This document shows positions 26,598 through 36,986 of a stretch of 64,000 bases of DNA, piece after piece. The notes under the pieces were generated by a model. The model did not search any database. It was not told the DNA's origin and saw only the letters and a list, made by a program, of their open reading frames with translations. Origin of the DNA: Rhizobacter sp. Root1221 (lineage in GTDB: Bacteria; Pseudomonadota; Gammaproteobacteria; Burkholderiales; Burkholderiaceae_C); the NCBI RefSeq assembly GCF_001425785.1, contig NZ_LMDI01000021.1, positions 24,606 to 88,605 on the forward strand, in the 5' to 3' direction. Made by a program: the position numbers and the translations under genes. Each line of letters opens with the position of its first letter. Position 1 is the first letter of the stretch.

Positions 26598-28142
26598 TCA
26601 GCCTGTGGCGGTTTCGCGGGCGGCGGCCCGTGTGTATTCCTGGTAGGCCATCGCGAGGATGGCCTCTTCGTCGAATTGCTGGCGCGGCACCTCGCCGGTG
26701 ATCACGCCGCGGCTCATCACCAGCAAGCGGTCGCACAGGCCCATCAGCTCACGCAGGTCGGACGACACGACCAGCACGGCGAGGCCGCGGGCCGCCATGC
26801 GTTCGAGCAGCGCATGGATCTCGGCCTTGGCGCCCACGTCCACGCCACGTGTCGGTTCGTCGAGGATCAGCACCTTCGGGTCGCGCAGCAGCCATTTGCC
26901 GAGCACCACCTTCTGCTGGTTGCCACCCGAGAGTTCACGCACGGGCTGGTCGATGGACGCGAGCCGCACCTGCAGGTCCGCCACGAGCCGGCGCGACACC
27001 TCGGCCTCGGCGCCCGCCTGCATCAGGCCCGAGCGCGAGACGGCGCCGAGGTGAGCGAGCGACAGGTTTGCGCGGATCGGCATGTCGAGGATCAGGCCCT
27101 CGTCCTTGCGGTTCTCGGTCAGCAGGCAAATGCCCTCGGCGAGCGCGTCCCGCGGGCTGCCGATGGACACCGGGCGGCCATCGCGGAACACCTGGCCGGC
27201 CACGACCGGGTCGGCACCGAAGAGGGCGCGCACGGTTTCGGTCCGGCCCGAACCGACGAGGCCCGCGAGGCCCACGATCTCGCCGTACCGCACGTCGAAC
27301 GACAGCGGGGCCGTGCCCCGCTGGCCGCGAAAGCGAAGGCCGTCGACCCGCAGTGCCGGCGCGCGCGTGCTGTCGAGCACCGGCGGCTGGCGCACCGCCC
27401 GCTCCGCCAGGTCGCGCCCCACCATCAGGCGCACCAGCTCGTCGGGCGTGGTGTCGGCCATCGCCTGCGTGGCCACCTTGCGGCCGTTGCGCAACACGGT
27501 GACCCGGTCGCACACCTCGAACAGCTCCTGCAGGTGGTGGGACACGAACACCACCGTCACGCCGCGGTCGCGCAGCTGGCGGATCAGTGTCAGCAGCCGG
27601 TCGGTTTCGCGGGGCGTGAGCGTGGCCGTGGGTTCGTCCATGATGACGATGCGGCTGTCGCCCGACAGCGCCTTGGCGATCTCGATCAGCTGCCGCTGCG
27701 CCATGCCCAGCGTGGCCACCAGCGTGGACGGTGCCAGGTCGTCCAGCCCCACCAGCGAGAGCAGTTCCGCGGCGCGCCGGTGCAGCGCGCCGCGGTCGAG
27801 CAACCCGAACCGGTGGCGTGGCAGGTGTTCGAACAGCAGGTTCTCGGCCACCGAGAGCTGGTCGAGCATGTGCAGTTCCTGGTGCACCACGCGGATGCCG
27901 GCGCGCATCGCGTCGAGCGGGCTGTGCGGCGCGTACGGCGCGCCGAACAGGGCCATGTGGCCCGCGTCCGCCTGGTCAGCGCCACACAGGATCTTGATCA
28001 GGCTCGACTTGCCCGCGCCGTTTTCCCCGGCGAGGGCATGCACCTCGCCGCGCTGCAGCACCAGGTCGACGCCGTCGAGCGCGACCACGCCGGGGTGCCG
28101 GCGCGTGAGGCCGTGCAGGGCGAGGGCCGGGGTGCCGTTCAT
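26598..28142 (-). CDS. rbsA: ribose ABC transporter ATP-binding protein (double ATPase)
   Basis: 514 residues with two ATPase domains. The first has Walker A GENGAGKSSLIK and Walker B IVIMDEPTATLT. The second has a degenerate Walker A (GLVGSGRTET), signature LSGGNQQKVVLGKWLL and Walker B VLILDEPTRGVD, exactly as in RbsA/MglA proteins. It energises ribose import. It is spaced 7 bases from rbsB and 6 from rbsC. Confidence 0.95.
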   Translation of the reverse strand: MNGTPALALHGLTRRHPGVVALDGVDLVLQRGEVHALAGENGAGKSSLIKILCGADQADAGHMALFGAPYAPHSPLDAMRAGIRVVHQELHMLDQLSVAENLLFEHLPRHRFGLLDRGALHRRAAELLSLVGLDDLAPSTLVATLGMAQRQLIEIAKALSGDSRIVIMDEPTATLTPRETDRLLTLIRQLRDRGVTVVFVSHHLQELFEVCDRVTVLRNGRKVATQAMADTTPDELVRLMVGRDLAERAVRQPPVLDSTRAPALRVDGLRFRGQRGTAPLSFDVRYGEIVGLAGLVGSGRTETVRALFGADPVVAGQVFRDGRPVSIGSPRDALAEGICLLTENRKDEGLILDMPIRANLSLAHLGAVSRSGLMQAGAEAEVSRRLVADLQVRLASIDQPVRELSGGNQQKVVLGKWLLRDPKVLILDEPTRGVDVGAKAEIHALLERMAARGLAVLVVSSDLRELMGLCDRLLVMSRGVITGEVPRQQFDEEAILAMAYQEYTRAAARETATG

Positions 28143-28149
28143 GGCCGTG

Positions 28150-29091
28150 TCACTTCAGGTTCTTGGCGGTGACGAGTTCGATCGGGGTCTTGACCCAACC
28201 CTTCAGCGGCTGCTTGTCCTTGCGGGACTTGATGCCGTAGTCGATCGCGTTGGCGGCCATCTCGCTGCCGAACTGGTCCACCGTGGCGAGCACCTTGCCC
28301 TGCTTGATCAGCGGCCGGATGGCGGGGATGTTGTCGAACCCCACCACCTTGATCTTGCCCGTCTTGCCGGCCGCGTCGATGGCCTTGGCCACACCCACGG
28401 CCATCGAGTCGTTGGCCACCATCACGCCCTGGATGTCCGGGTGGGCGGTGAGGATGTTGGTGAACACCGCGTTGGCCTCTTCCGTCTCCCAGTGGGCGGT
28501 CTGCGAGGCCACCACCTGCAGCTTGCCGGCCTTCGCGGCATCCTCGAAACCGAGCTTGCGCTGCGTGGCGTTGTCGGCGCCGGGGTTGCCTTCGATGATC
28601 ACGATCTTGGCGCCCGGGCCCAGGGCCTTGGCCAGCTCGTCGCCGGCCATCTTGGCGCCGGCGCGGTTGTCGGGGCCCACGAACGCGAGGTCGAGGCCGG
28701 CCTTCTTCAGCGCGGCCGGGTCGAGCGCCACGTCGAAGTTCACCACGGTGATGCCGGCCTTCAGCGCCTTGGCCACCGGCGCCACCATGGCGCGGGAGTC
28801 GGCCGGGGCGATCACGATCACGTCGTACTTCTGCGTGATGAAGTTCTCGACCGCGGCGGTCTGGGCGTCGAAGTCGGTCTCGGACTGCATGCCCACCGCC
28901 TTCAGCTCGAAGTCGCCGCGCTTCTTCTCGTGGGCGAGGGCCCCCTCGGTCATGTTCTTGAAGAACTCGTTGGCCAGGGACTTCATCACCAGGCCGACCC
29001 GCGGCTTGGCGGCCTGGGCTTGGGCGAGCGGGGTCAGCAGGGCAAGGGCGGCGGCCAACGCGGCGGCGCGGCGGGTGAATCGGATCGTCAT
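28150..29091 (-). CDS. rbsB: periplasmic ribose-binding protein
   Basis: 313 residues. Signal peptide (ending LAQAQA) then a type I periplasmic-binding fold: VGLVMKSLANEFFKNMTEGA, VIVIAPADSRAMVAPV, NFDVALDPAAL, MVANDSMAVGVAKAI, GFDNIPAIRPLIKQGKVLAT. GAGGAGAAAA stands ahead of ATG 29091. As the first gene of rbsBACRKD it lies just downstream of the twin operators. Ribose is the expected ligand from context; related sugars cannot be excluded. Confidence 0.92.
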   Translation of the reverse strand: MTIRFTRRAAALAAALALLTPLAQAQAAKPRVGLVMKSLANEFFKNMTEGALAHEKKRGDFELKAVGMQSETDFDAQTAAVENFITQKYDVIVIAPADSRAMVAPVAKALKAGITVVNFDVALDPAALKKAGLDLAFVGPDNRAGAKMAGDELAKALGPGAKIVIIEGNPGADNATQRKLGFEDAAKAGKLQVVASQTAHWETEEANAVFTNILTAHPDIQGVMVANDSMAVGVAKAIDAAGKTGKIKVVGFDNIPAIRPLIKQGKVLATVDQFGSEMAANAIDYGIKSRKDKQPLKGWVKTPIELVTAKNLK

Positions 29092-29413
29092 GTCGTTTTC
29101 TCCTCGTGGCTGGATCGTCGTGGCCGGACGGCGAGACGACGCTGGCCGGCAGATGCAAACGTTTGCGTAAACGTTTACGTCGGACCGTATTTCAGGGCAC
29201 TGGACGAAAATGGAGAAGAGGGATTACCCGGACCTGGCGGCCTTCCCGGAGAAAGTCGGGGTGCGCCGTGGCGTTCGACCACGACCGGGCTGGCGCGGTG
29301 CCAGACCCCGGTCGGTACCGGCAAGGCAGCAGGGCCGGGTAAAATGCGAGGTTGGCCAGACCTGCAACGCAGGCAGCTTCACGCCCGTTCCAGTTCAGCC
29401 CTCCTGTTCCACC
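29092..29413. other. 322-base divergent region between rbsB and queE
   Basis: Contains the rbs operators (29155-29178) about 64-87 bases from rbsB, and on the queE side a TAAAAT box at 29340-29345 that could be a -10 element without an obvious -35. No gene was recognised in it. Confidence 0.6.
29155..29178. promoter_or_regulatory. tandem RbsR operators
   Basis: Two perfect 12-base palindromes abut: GCAAACGTTTGC (29155-29166) and GTAAACGTTTAC (29167-29178). Both have the AAACGTTT core found in E. coli RbsR and other LacI-family sites. They are centred 12 bases apart, so two dimers would bind offset by just over one helical turn upstream of rbsB. Confidence 0.85.
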
Positions 29414-30052
29414 ATGGCCACGTACAGCGTCAAGGAAATCTTCTACACCCTGCAAGGCGAGGGCGCCAACGCCGGGCGCCCCGCGGTGTTCTGCCGCTTC
29501 GCCGGCTGCAACCTGTGGACCGGCCGCGAGGCCGACCGCGCCAATGCCACGTGCCGCTTCTGCGACACCGACTTCGTCGGCACCGACGGGGTGGGGGGCG
29601 GCAAGTTCGCCGGCGCCCAGGCGCTCGCCGACCGCATCGCGTCGTTCTGGCCCGATCCGTCCCATGCCAACCGCTTTGTCGTGCTGACCGGCGGGGAACC
29701 GTTGCTGCAGGTGGACCCGGTGTTGCTCGACGCGCTGCACGGCCATGGGTTCACCATCGCGATGGAAACCAACGGCACCTTGCCCGCGCCCGACGGCATC
29801 GACTGGCTGTGCGTGAGCCCGAAGGCCGGCGCCGACTGGGTGCAGCGCCGCGGCAGCGAACTGAAGGTGGTGTGGCCCCAGCCGGGCCTCGACCTCGACG
29901 TGCTGGAGCAGGCCGACTTCACGCACCGCTACCTGCAACCCATGGACGGCCCGCTGCAGGCCCGCCACATCGAACTGTGCATCGCCCAGTGCCTCGCGCG
30001 GCCTGCGTGGCGGCTGAGCCTGCAGACACACAAGGTCACGGGCATCCGATGA
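29414..30052 (+). CDS. queE: 7-carboxy-7-deazaguanine synthase
   Basis: 212 residues. This radical SAM enzyme converts carboxytetrahydropterin to carboxydeazaguanine in queuosine/preQ0 synthesis. The iron-sulphur cluster motif is the long proteobacterial variant: CRFAGCNLW, then CRFCDTDF, so the first spacing is wider than CX3CX2C. GGEPLLQ and the ETNGT strand bind SAM. The substrate Gly-rich loop GGGKFAGAQALADRI is present. ATG 29414 starts MATYSVKEIFYTLQGEGANA. It overlaps queD by four bases. Confidence 0.95.
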   Translation: MATYSVKEIFYTLQGEGANAGRPAVFCRFAGCNLWTGREADRANATCRFCDTDFVGTDGVGGGKFAGAQALADRIASFWPDPSHANRFVVLTGGEPLLQVDPVLLDALHGHGFTIAMETNGTLPAPDGIDWLCVSPKAGADWVQRRGSELKVVWPQPGLDLDVLEQADFTHRYLQPMDGPLQARHIELCIAQCLARPAWRLSLQTHKVTGIR

Positions 30053-30429
30053 GCTACGAGGTTTCGCAGCGGTTCTACTTCGAGGCCGCCCACACGCTCG
30101 ACCGCCAGGTGGACGCGGCCGGCAGCCGGCGCATCCACGGCCACACGTACCTGGCCGAGGTGACGGTGGCGGGCCAACCCGACCCGGCCACCGGCATGGT
30201 GGTGGACCTGGGCCTGCTGCGCCGCCACATCCAGACCGTGCGCGACGCGCTCGACCACGCGATGCTCGACGACGTGCCGGACCTGGGCCCGGCCACGCTC
30301 GAGAACCTGTGCGCCTACATCGCCCGCGGGCTGCGCGACGTGCGCCCGTCGGTGGCCGCCGTGCGGATCTCCCGCGAGGCCAGCGGGGACAGCTGCCTGT
30401 TGCGCGTCGACCCCACCGAGACGATGTGA
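30049..30429 (+). CDS. queD: 6-carboxy-5,6,7,8-tetrahydropterin synthase
   Basis: 126 residues. It makes the substrate of QueE from dihydroneopterin triphosphate. Zinc ligands are in FEAAHTL and the HGHTY pair. DLGLLRRHI, LDHAMLDD and the catalytic Glu region follow as in the family; the usual catalytic Cys near HGH is not obvious. ATGA overlap with queE shows coupling. queC and queF are not in the window. Confidence 0.92.
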   Translation: MSYEVSQRFYFEAAHTLDRQVDAAGSRRIHGHTYLAEVTVAGQPDPATGMVVDLGLLRRHIQTVRDALDHAMLDDVPDLGPATLENLCAYIARGLRDVRPSVAAVRISREASGDSCLLRVDPTETM

Positions 30430-30532
30430 CCTGGGCGCCACACCCCCCGCGCCGCCATCGAACCGAGGGGTGAATTCAGGCAACATGGCGCCCGCGGCCG
30501 ATGGGGTTGGCCGGACCTCTGGAGAGCTTCCC

Positions 30533-30910
30533 ATGCGCCTGCGTCACACCCTTTCCCTGTTGCCCTTCCTGCTGTCGGCCTGCGCGCCCATGGTGGTCAG
30601 CGCGCCTGCGACGCTGGCGCCAGCCACGACCGCTGCGTCGTTCCAGGTGAAGGCGCCGCTCGCATTCAAGCTCCCCACCGGCTACTCGCGTGAACTGCCC
30701 GCAGGCAGCCGCTGGCAAGCGGTAGGCCGCTTGCCGGAAGGGGTGGTCTACCGCCCGCTGAACACGGTCTTCACCATCGAAGGCCGCCAGGTCCACGAAG
30801 CGCAACTGGTCATCGACAAGTCCCAGCTCGTGGGCTTTTATCTGCCGGCCGAAGGCCGGTATTCCTCACTGGACAGTCCGATCCAGCTATCACTGGGAGA
30901 ACCACAATGA
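30533..30910 (+). CDS. small putative lipoprotein, unknown function
   Basis: 125 residues. A lipoprotein-type signal with lipobox LSAC (cleavage before Cys17) is followed by an Ala/Thr-rich stretch and a compact domain (AFKLPTGYSRELPAGSRW, VFTIEGRQVHEAQLVI). No family was recognised. GGAGAG precedes ATG 30533. It overlaps the next lipoprotein gene by four bases, so the two are translated together and may act together in the envelope. Confidence 0.7.
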   Translation: MRLRHTLSLLPFLLSACAPMVVSAPATLAPATTAASFQVKAPLAFKLPTGYSRELPAGSRWQAVGRLPEGVVYRPLNTVFTIEGRQVHEAQLVIDKSQLVGFYLPAEGRYSSLDSPIQLSLGEPQ

Positions 30911-31356
30911 AACGCACGTTCCTGAAACTCGCGGCCGCCGTCGCTGTCGCCGCAGTGTTGTCCGGTTGCGCCACTGGCGTGAAATACCAGGACATGGCCA
31001 ACACGATTCCGGCGGTCAAGCCGAACCAGGGCCGGGTCTACTTCCTCCGTTCGTCGTCGATGGTGGGGGCCGCGATCCAGCCCGAGATCCGCCTGGACGG
31101 CCAGGTCGTCGGGGAGTCGAAGCCGGGCGGCTTCTTCTTCGTCGACAAGGCCCCGGGCAACTACCTCGCTTCCACCTCGACCGAAACCGAGAAGACGCTG
31201 AGCTTCACGCTGGCCGCCGGTGAAACCAAGTACGTGCGCACGTCACCCAGCTTCGGCCTGCTGGTGGGCCGCATCGTCGTGGAACTCGAGACGCCGGACA
31301 AGGCCCAGGCCGAACTGCCGTCCCTGAGCTTCACCGGCACCCCGGCTTCGAAGTAA
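30907..31356 (+). CDS. DUF2846-type lipoprotein
   Basis: 149 residues. Signal with lipobox LSGC (Cys21). The body matches the DUF2846 pattern: RVYFLRSSSMVGAAIQPEI, then LDGQVVGESKPGGFFFVDKA and the GNYLASTSTETEKTL strand-rich segment. Function is unknown; such proteins are envelope-anchored beta-sandwich-like domains. It starts inside the stop of the preceding lipoprotein gene. Confidence 0.85.
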   Translation: MKRTFLKLAAAVAVAAVLSGCATGVKYQDMANTIPAVKPNQGRVYFLRSSSMVGAAIQPEIRLDGQVVGESKPGGFFFVDKAPGNYLASTSTETEKTLSFTLAAGETKYVRTSPSFGLLVGRIVVELETPDKAQAELPSLSFTGTPASK

Positions 31357-31371
31357 GCCCTTCGTGCCATT

Positions 31372-31397
31372 CCCGTCCGCGCGTGAGCGCGGGCGGG
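31372..31397. terminator. hairpin between DUF2846 and mmsA genes
   Basis: CCCGTCCGCGC (31372-31382) pairs with GCGCGGGCGGG (31387-31397) through eleven pairs, one of them G-U, around GTGA. It separates converging genes and may terminate both; the T-run is missing. Confidence 0.6.
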
Positions 31398-31398
31398 G

Positions 31399-32919
<1,521 letters not shown>

Positions 32920-33029
32920 GGTGTGCTCCGGGTGGGTTTGCGGCTGGAGCGTCCAGTCTAGGCACCGGGCCGGGTGCTTCCAAGCGCTGATCGCTGGATT
33001 CTCTGTTCGGAATACTTAACAATCAGCGC

Positions 33030-33965
33030 ATGAAGAACAAAAAGATCGACGCGTTGTGGGTGCATGTCCACAGCCTCGGCGTGCTGGCCACGATGGGCAC
33101 GTACACCGCCGCCGCCCAACGCCTGGGGGTCAGCAAGGCTGCCATGAGCCAGCGCATCAGCGAGCTCGAACAAGCGGCCGGCGTGGCCCTGGTGCGGCGC
33201 ACCACCCGCAGCGTGCGGCTCACCGAAGCGGGCCAGCAGCTGGTGGATGCCACCCGGGCGTCGTTTGCCGACATCGAACGCAGTTTCTCCGGCGTGAAGG
33301 ACCTGGCCGGCGCGCCGCGCGGTGTGTTGAGGGTGACCGCGCCGGTGGCACTCGGGCGCCAGGAGATCGTGCCACTGATCCCGGCGTTCCTGCGGCAGTA
33401 CCCCGAGGTGCGTGTGGAGCTGGACCTGTCGGACCGCCTCACGTCGCTGGCGCAGGAGGGCTTCGACCTGGCGATCCGCCACGTCACCACCGTGCCCGAC
33501 ACCCACGTCGCGTGGACGCTGTGCCCCACCCAGTCGTGGCTGGTGGCCTCGCGCGGCTACCTGCGCCGCCGCGGTGTGCCGTCGTCACCGGAGGATCTCG
33601 CACAACACGACTGCCTGCACTACCTGCGCTCCGGCGATTCGCCGAGCTGGAGCTTCGAGCCAGCCAAGGGCCGGGGCGGGCGGGTGGGGGTGCCGGTGCA
33701 CGGTGTGTTCGCGGCCAACAACAGCGAGGTGTTGCGCGAAGCGGCGCTCGGCGGTGCCGGCATCGCGCTGCTGCCCGACTTCAGCGCACACCGCGACGTG
33801 CGTGCGGGCCGGCTGGTGGTGGTGTTGCCGGCGTGGCGCCCGGTGGGCGCGTTCGGTGACCACCTGCATGCCATCCGCCCCTACAGCCCGCACGTGCCGC
33901 GCACGGTGCAGGTGTTTGTCACGGCATTGCGGGAGGGGCTCTCAAAGGGTTTCCCGATGGCCTGA
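33030..33965 (+). CDS. LysR-family transcriptional regulator
   Basis: 311 residues. The HTH (TYTAAAQRLGVSKAAMSQRI, residues about 26-46) is followed by the LysR effector domain with LRVTAPVALGRQEIVPLIP. The CrgA-like branch is suggested by this phrase and by DLAIRHVTTVPDTHVAW. Divergence from mmsA suggests control of that gene; the inducer is unknown. Its 3' end overlaps the opposite membrane-protein gene by 47 bases. Confidence 0.9.
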   Translation: MKNKKIDALWVHVHSLGVLATMGTYTAAAQRLGVSKAAMSQRISELEQAAGVALVRRTTRSVRLTEAGQQLVDATRASFADIERSFSGVKDLAGAPRGVLRVTAPVALGRQEIVPLIPAFLRQYPEVRVELDLSDRLTSLAQEGFDLAIRHVTTVPDTHVAWTLCPTQSWLVASRGYLRRRGVPSSPEDLAQHDCLHYLRSGDSPSWSFEPAKGRGGRVGVPVHGVFAANNSEVLREAALGGAGIALLPDFSAHRDVRAGRLVVVLPAWRPVGAFGDHLHAIRPYSPHVPRTVQVFVTALREGLSKGFPMA

Positions 33966-34332
33966 CACCCATCGGCAGGGCCGCGGCCAGCACCATGCCC
34001 GCCCACATCGCGATCACCAGCGCCGTGGCGGGCGCCAACCCGGTGGCGCGTGCCAGCAGCGGCGTGAGCCAGCCCGCCAGCACCATCGAGGCCAGCATCA
34101 GCAGCGCGCAGCCCAACCGCTGGCTGAACCGGCCGGGCCCCAACAGCGAGGCAGCGCTCATCAACGCGTGAGATGCGGGCATGGCCGCCCAGTGCCGGGT
34201 GACGGACCGCAGTGGCGACGAGGTGTCGCCACACCAGGCCAACAGCACGGTGAGCGGTGCCTCGCGCGTGTCGATGCACAGGCCGGCCGCCGCGCCGGCC
34301 ACGCAGGCCGCCAGCATCGCGGAACGCTTCAC
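33919..34332 (-). CDS. small predicted membrane protein, unknown
   Basis: 137 residues with about three or four hydrophobic segments (near 5-18, 74-94, 98-118) and an N-terminal Lys-Arg. No family was recognised. It starts 12 bases after the DUF899 gene ends, so it is likely the last gene of the DUF393/epimerase/DUF899 transcript. The C-terminal 15 residues are encoded antisense to the end of the LysR gene. Confidence 0.5.
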   Translation of the reverse strand: MKRSAMLAACVAGAAAGLCIDTREAPLTVLLAWCGDTSSPLRSVTRHWAAMPASHALMSAASLLGPGRFSQRLGCALLMLASMVLAGWLTPLLARATGLAPATALVIAMWAGMVLAAALPMGVRPSGNPLRAPPAMP

Positions 34333-34344
34333 GGCGGGCTCCGG

Positions 34345-35094
34345 TCAACCGCAGCAGGGAGCCTTGGCCTTCGGCGTGTCCTCGTAGGCGTCGTGCCGGC
34401 ACACCCAGTCCATGGGTTGGCCGTCGGCGGTCTTTTCGTTGCGGCCTTTCGGGGTGCGGTCGAGCATCATGTTGGCGACCAGCAGGTCTTCGGCGCCGCG
34501 CGCGTACGACGAGTACGTGTGGAAGATGTCGCCGCGGTTGTCCTTGAAGAACACGCTGACGCCGTGGGCGTCTTCACCCCACGGCTGGATGGTGTGGTAG
34601 TTGTAGTCCACCTGGCCCGACGCCACCTGCTCCGGTGTGAACGACACACCGAAGTCGTAGTTGAACGGGCTGCCGGCCGACGACACCCAGCGGATGTCCC
34701 AGCCCATGCGCTGCTGGTAGCGGCGGATGTCGTCGAGCGGTGCCCGCGACACCATCACGACACTCACGTCGTGGTGTTCGAGGTGCAGCACCGCTCCTTC
34801 GATCTGGTCGGCCAGGAACGAGCAGCCGACGCAGCCTTCGGCCTGGCCGGGTGCCAGCATGAAGTGGTAGACGAACAGCTGGCTGTTGCGGCCGAACAGG
34901 TCACCGAGCATCTGTCGGCCGTCAGGGGTGTCGAACGCGTACGCGGTGTCCACTTTCACCCATGGCAGCGCGCGGCGTTCCTCGTTGAGCCGGTCGCGCA
35001 TGCGGGTGAACTCCTTCTCGTGCACGAGGTGGCCCTGGCGGGCAGCGAGCCAGTCGGTGCGGGAGACAACGGGGTGGTGGGTGGCGTCATTCAT
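34345..35094 (-). CDS. DUF899 thioredoxin-like protein
   Basis: 249 residues. The family has a thioredoxin-like fold. VSRTDWLAARQGHLVHEKEF and LPWVKVDTAYAFDTPDG are typical, followed by QAEGCVGCSF where the redox motif would be (CxxC), and the C-terminal YNYHTIQPWGEDAHGVSVFF. The tail ends KAPCCG, a Cys pair. A role in thiol or metal stress is possible but unproven. ATG 35094 has GGAG upstream. It lies 28 bases after the SDR-DoxX gene. Confidence 0.88.
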   Translation of the reverse strand: MNDATHHPVVSRTDWLAARQGHLVHEKEFTRMRDRLNEERRALPWVKVDTAYAFDTPDGRQMLGDLFGRNSQLFVYHFMLAPGQAEGCVGCSFLADQIEGAVLHLEHHDVSVVMVSRAPLDDIRRYQQRMGWDIRWVSSAGSPFNYDFGVSFTPEQVASGQVDYNYHTIQPWGEDAHGVSVFFKDNRGDIFHTYSSYARGAEDLLVANMMLDRTPKGRNEKTADGQPMDWVCRHDAYEDTPKAKAPCCG

Positions 35095-35122
35095 CGGGGC
35101 TCCATGATTGAAAACCGATGAG

Positions 35123-36469
35123 TTAAGTGTTGACCTTCCGACCGAGGTTGTCAAGCCGACCCCACGCGGGTGTCGGGATGCGCGCCGGCGTCTCGCGGTG
35201 GCCCAGCCACAGCACCACGATGGCCCCGAGCACGGGCAGGTTCTTCACGAGCGGGCCGCAGTGGTCGATCGTCAGTTCGGGCATGTGGAACGCGGCGGTG
35301 GCGGTGTAACCCACCACGGCACCACACTGCACCGCGTACACCCAGGGCGACGGGCGCCACAGCAGCACCAGCCCCAGGCCGGTGTTCAGCGTGCACGAGC
35401 CGATCAGGGCCACGGTGCCCGCATCGCCGGCGAACCCGCAACGGGCCAGCAGTGTCATCACCCCCGAGTCCTGTTGCAGCAGGATGCTGACCAGCGCGGT
35501 GTAGATCCACATGAAGGCGAGGGCGCCGCGCAGCAGCCAGGCCACCGCGGGGCTCAGCACCACGCGCAGGTCGACGAGCGGCTCGGGTGCGGTGGTGGCA
35601 AGCCCGTGGGCCAGCGTGCTGGGCGTGCGGCCCAGCAGCACGGCCATCGCATTGCCCGCGGGCACGAGGCCACGGCCCAGCAACCGGATCGTGTCGCGGC
35701 AGAACACCCGCTGCGGCAGCGCTTCGGCGAGCCAGGCGCCGAAGGCCATCAGCGGCATCGGCACCGGCAGCCACACGGCGCCGCCGAGGCCGAGCGCGGC
35801 GCGGTAGCTGGCGAGCATCTCGCGGTAGGTGACGGTGTCGCCGCCACCGAGTTCGAACACCCCGCGCACCGGTTCATCGCGTTCCACCAGCCGCACGATG
35901 GCCTCGGCGAGTTCGTAGACGTGGATCGGTTGCAGCCGTTGGCCGCCGAGGCCGGGCAGGCTCACGACCGGCAGGCTCGCGAGGGTGGCAAACAGCGCCG
36001 CGCTCTGGCTGCCGGGGCCGTACACGAGCGACGGCCTCACCACGGCCCCGTCGACCGCGGTGGCGGCGAGGGCCTCCTCGGCGAGGAGCTTGCTGTGCAG
36101 GTAGGGCGTGGCCAGGCTCCCGGCGTCGTCACCCACCCCGAGGGCCGACACCTGCACCACCCGGACGACCCCGGCGATGGCAGCGCCGCGGAACAACTCG
36201 GCCGGGCCGGCGGTGTGCACCCGCTCGAACGTCTGGCCCTGCGTGGGCATCAGGATGCCCACGCAGTTGACCACCGCGTCGACGTGCCGGTCGCGCAGGC
36301 GCCGTGCCCACGCGGTGGGCGGCACCGGCACCATGAAGTCGATGGGCATCGTGTGGCGCGCCTCTTCGAGACCGCGTGCCCCTTCGACGACCTGGTGGCC
36401 GCGCGACCGCAGCGCCCTCGACACCGCACGCCCCACACACCCGCTGGCCCCGCAGACGAGCACCCTCAT
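35123..36469 (-). CDS. NAD-dependent epimerase/SDR domain fused to DoxX-like membrane domain
   Basis: 448 residues. Residues 1-300 are an atypical SDR: VLVCGASGCVGRAVSRAL is the dinucleotide loop, with VVNCVGILMP, YLHSKLLAEEALAA and VVRPSLVYGPGSQ. Residues about 310-430 contain four hydrophobic segments including ALAFMWIYTALVS, fitting a DoxX-like module. Such fusions are known in proteobacteria but without a settled function. ATG 36469 overlaps the DUF393 stop by four bases. The operator at 36942-36961 controls the presumed transcript. Confidence 0.85.
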   Translation of the reverse strand: MRVLVCGASGCVGRAVSRALRSRGHQVVEGARGLEEARHTMPIDFMVPVPPTAWARRLRDRHVDAVVNCVGILMPTQGQTFERVHTAGPAELFRGAAIAGVVRVVQVSALGVGDDAGSLATPYLHSKLLAEEALAATAVDGAVVRPSLVYGPGSQSAALFATLASLPVVSLPGLGGQRLQPIHVYELAEAIVRLVERDEPVRGVFELGGGDTVTYREMLASYRAALGLGGAVWLPVPMPLMAFGAWLAEALPQRVFCRDTIRLLGRGLVPAGNAMAVLLGRTPSTLAHGLATTAPEPLVDLRVVLSPAVAWLLRGALAFMWIYTALVSILLQQDSGVMTLLARCGFAGDAGTVALIGSCTLNTGLGLVLLWRPSPWVYAVQCGAVVGYTATAAFHMPELTIDHCGPLVKNLPVLGAIVVLWLGHRETPARIPTPAWGRLDNLGRKVNT

Positions 36470-36927
36470 GACCTGTCCTCCCTGGTGGATTCGATGGCAC
36501 AGGCGCCGGCACGGCAACGGGCCATGCGGGCCTGCAGGCGGCGCGCACGCACCGCGTGGATCAGCGGCGCCGTGGCCCGCGAGATGGGCCGGCGGTAGCG
36601 CGCGAAGAGCCGGTAGGCCACGTCGAACAGCGGCCGCACCGGGGCGAAGCCGGTGGGGCGCATCACCCAGCCCAGCCCCACGGCGGCGTACGCGCCGCGC
36701 AGCGTCTCGAGTCCCACGGTGACCGCGCCATCGGCCCACACACCATGGATCTCGGCGTCGAGTGCGGCGTGGGTGGTGCCCCAGGCCGCGGCGTCGAAGC
36801 CGGGCTGCCCGATGTCGACGAACGCGAGGTGGCCCGCGGTGTTGCGGTCGCGCAGGTGGTCCATCTCCAGCGCACACACCGGGCAGGCCGCGTCGTAGAG
36901 CAGGGTGAGCGGGTAGGCGGATCGCAT
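36466..36927 (-). CDS. DUF393 thiol-disulphide oxidoreductase-like protein
   Basis: 153 residues. YDAACPVCALEMDHLRDRN gives the CxxC motif (Cys15, Cys18) of the DCC/DUF393 family, predicted to be thiol-disulphide active. The remainder LFDVAYRLFARYRRPIS is also typical. CTGGAGAAACTC ahead of ATG 36927 gives a good ribosome site. It is the first gene behind a GbsR-type operator and is coupled to the epimerase gene. Confidence 0.88.
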   Translation of the reverse strand: MRSAYPLTLLYDAACPVCALEMDHLRDRNTAGHLAFVDIGQPGFDAAAWGTTHAALDAEIHGVWADGAVTVGLETLRGAYAAVGLGWVMRPTGFAPVRPLFDVAYRLFARYRRPISRATAPLIHAVRARRLQARMARCRAGACAIESTREDRS

Positions 36928-36941
36928 GAGTTTCTCCAGTA

Positions 36942-36961
36942 ATTTCTGTCGAGAGAGAAAT
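36942..36961. promoter_or_regulatory. operator copy 2 of the GbsR-type regulator
   Basis: ATTTCTGTC (36942-36950) and GAGAGAAAT (36953-36961) are inverse arms with one mismatch around GA. It is the same sequence as the perfect palindrome upstream of the regulator gene, and lies just upstream of the DUF393 start. Confidence 0.8.
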
Positions 36962-36986
36962 GGTTGGGCAAAAAAAAGCGGGGCGG

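Noticed and set aside
25278..30429. Frames of about 1000 codons antisense to rbsC/A/B that run into queE/queD
   Set aside because: Only the last 126 codons (queD) resemble a protein; the remainder mirrors the rbs genes.
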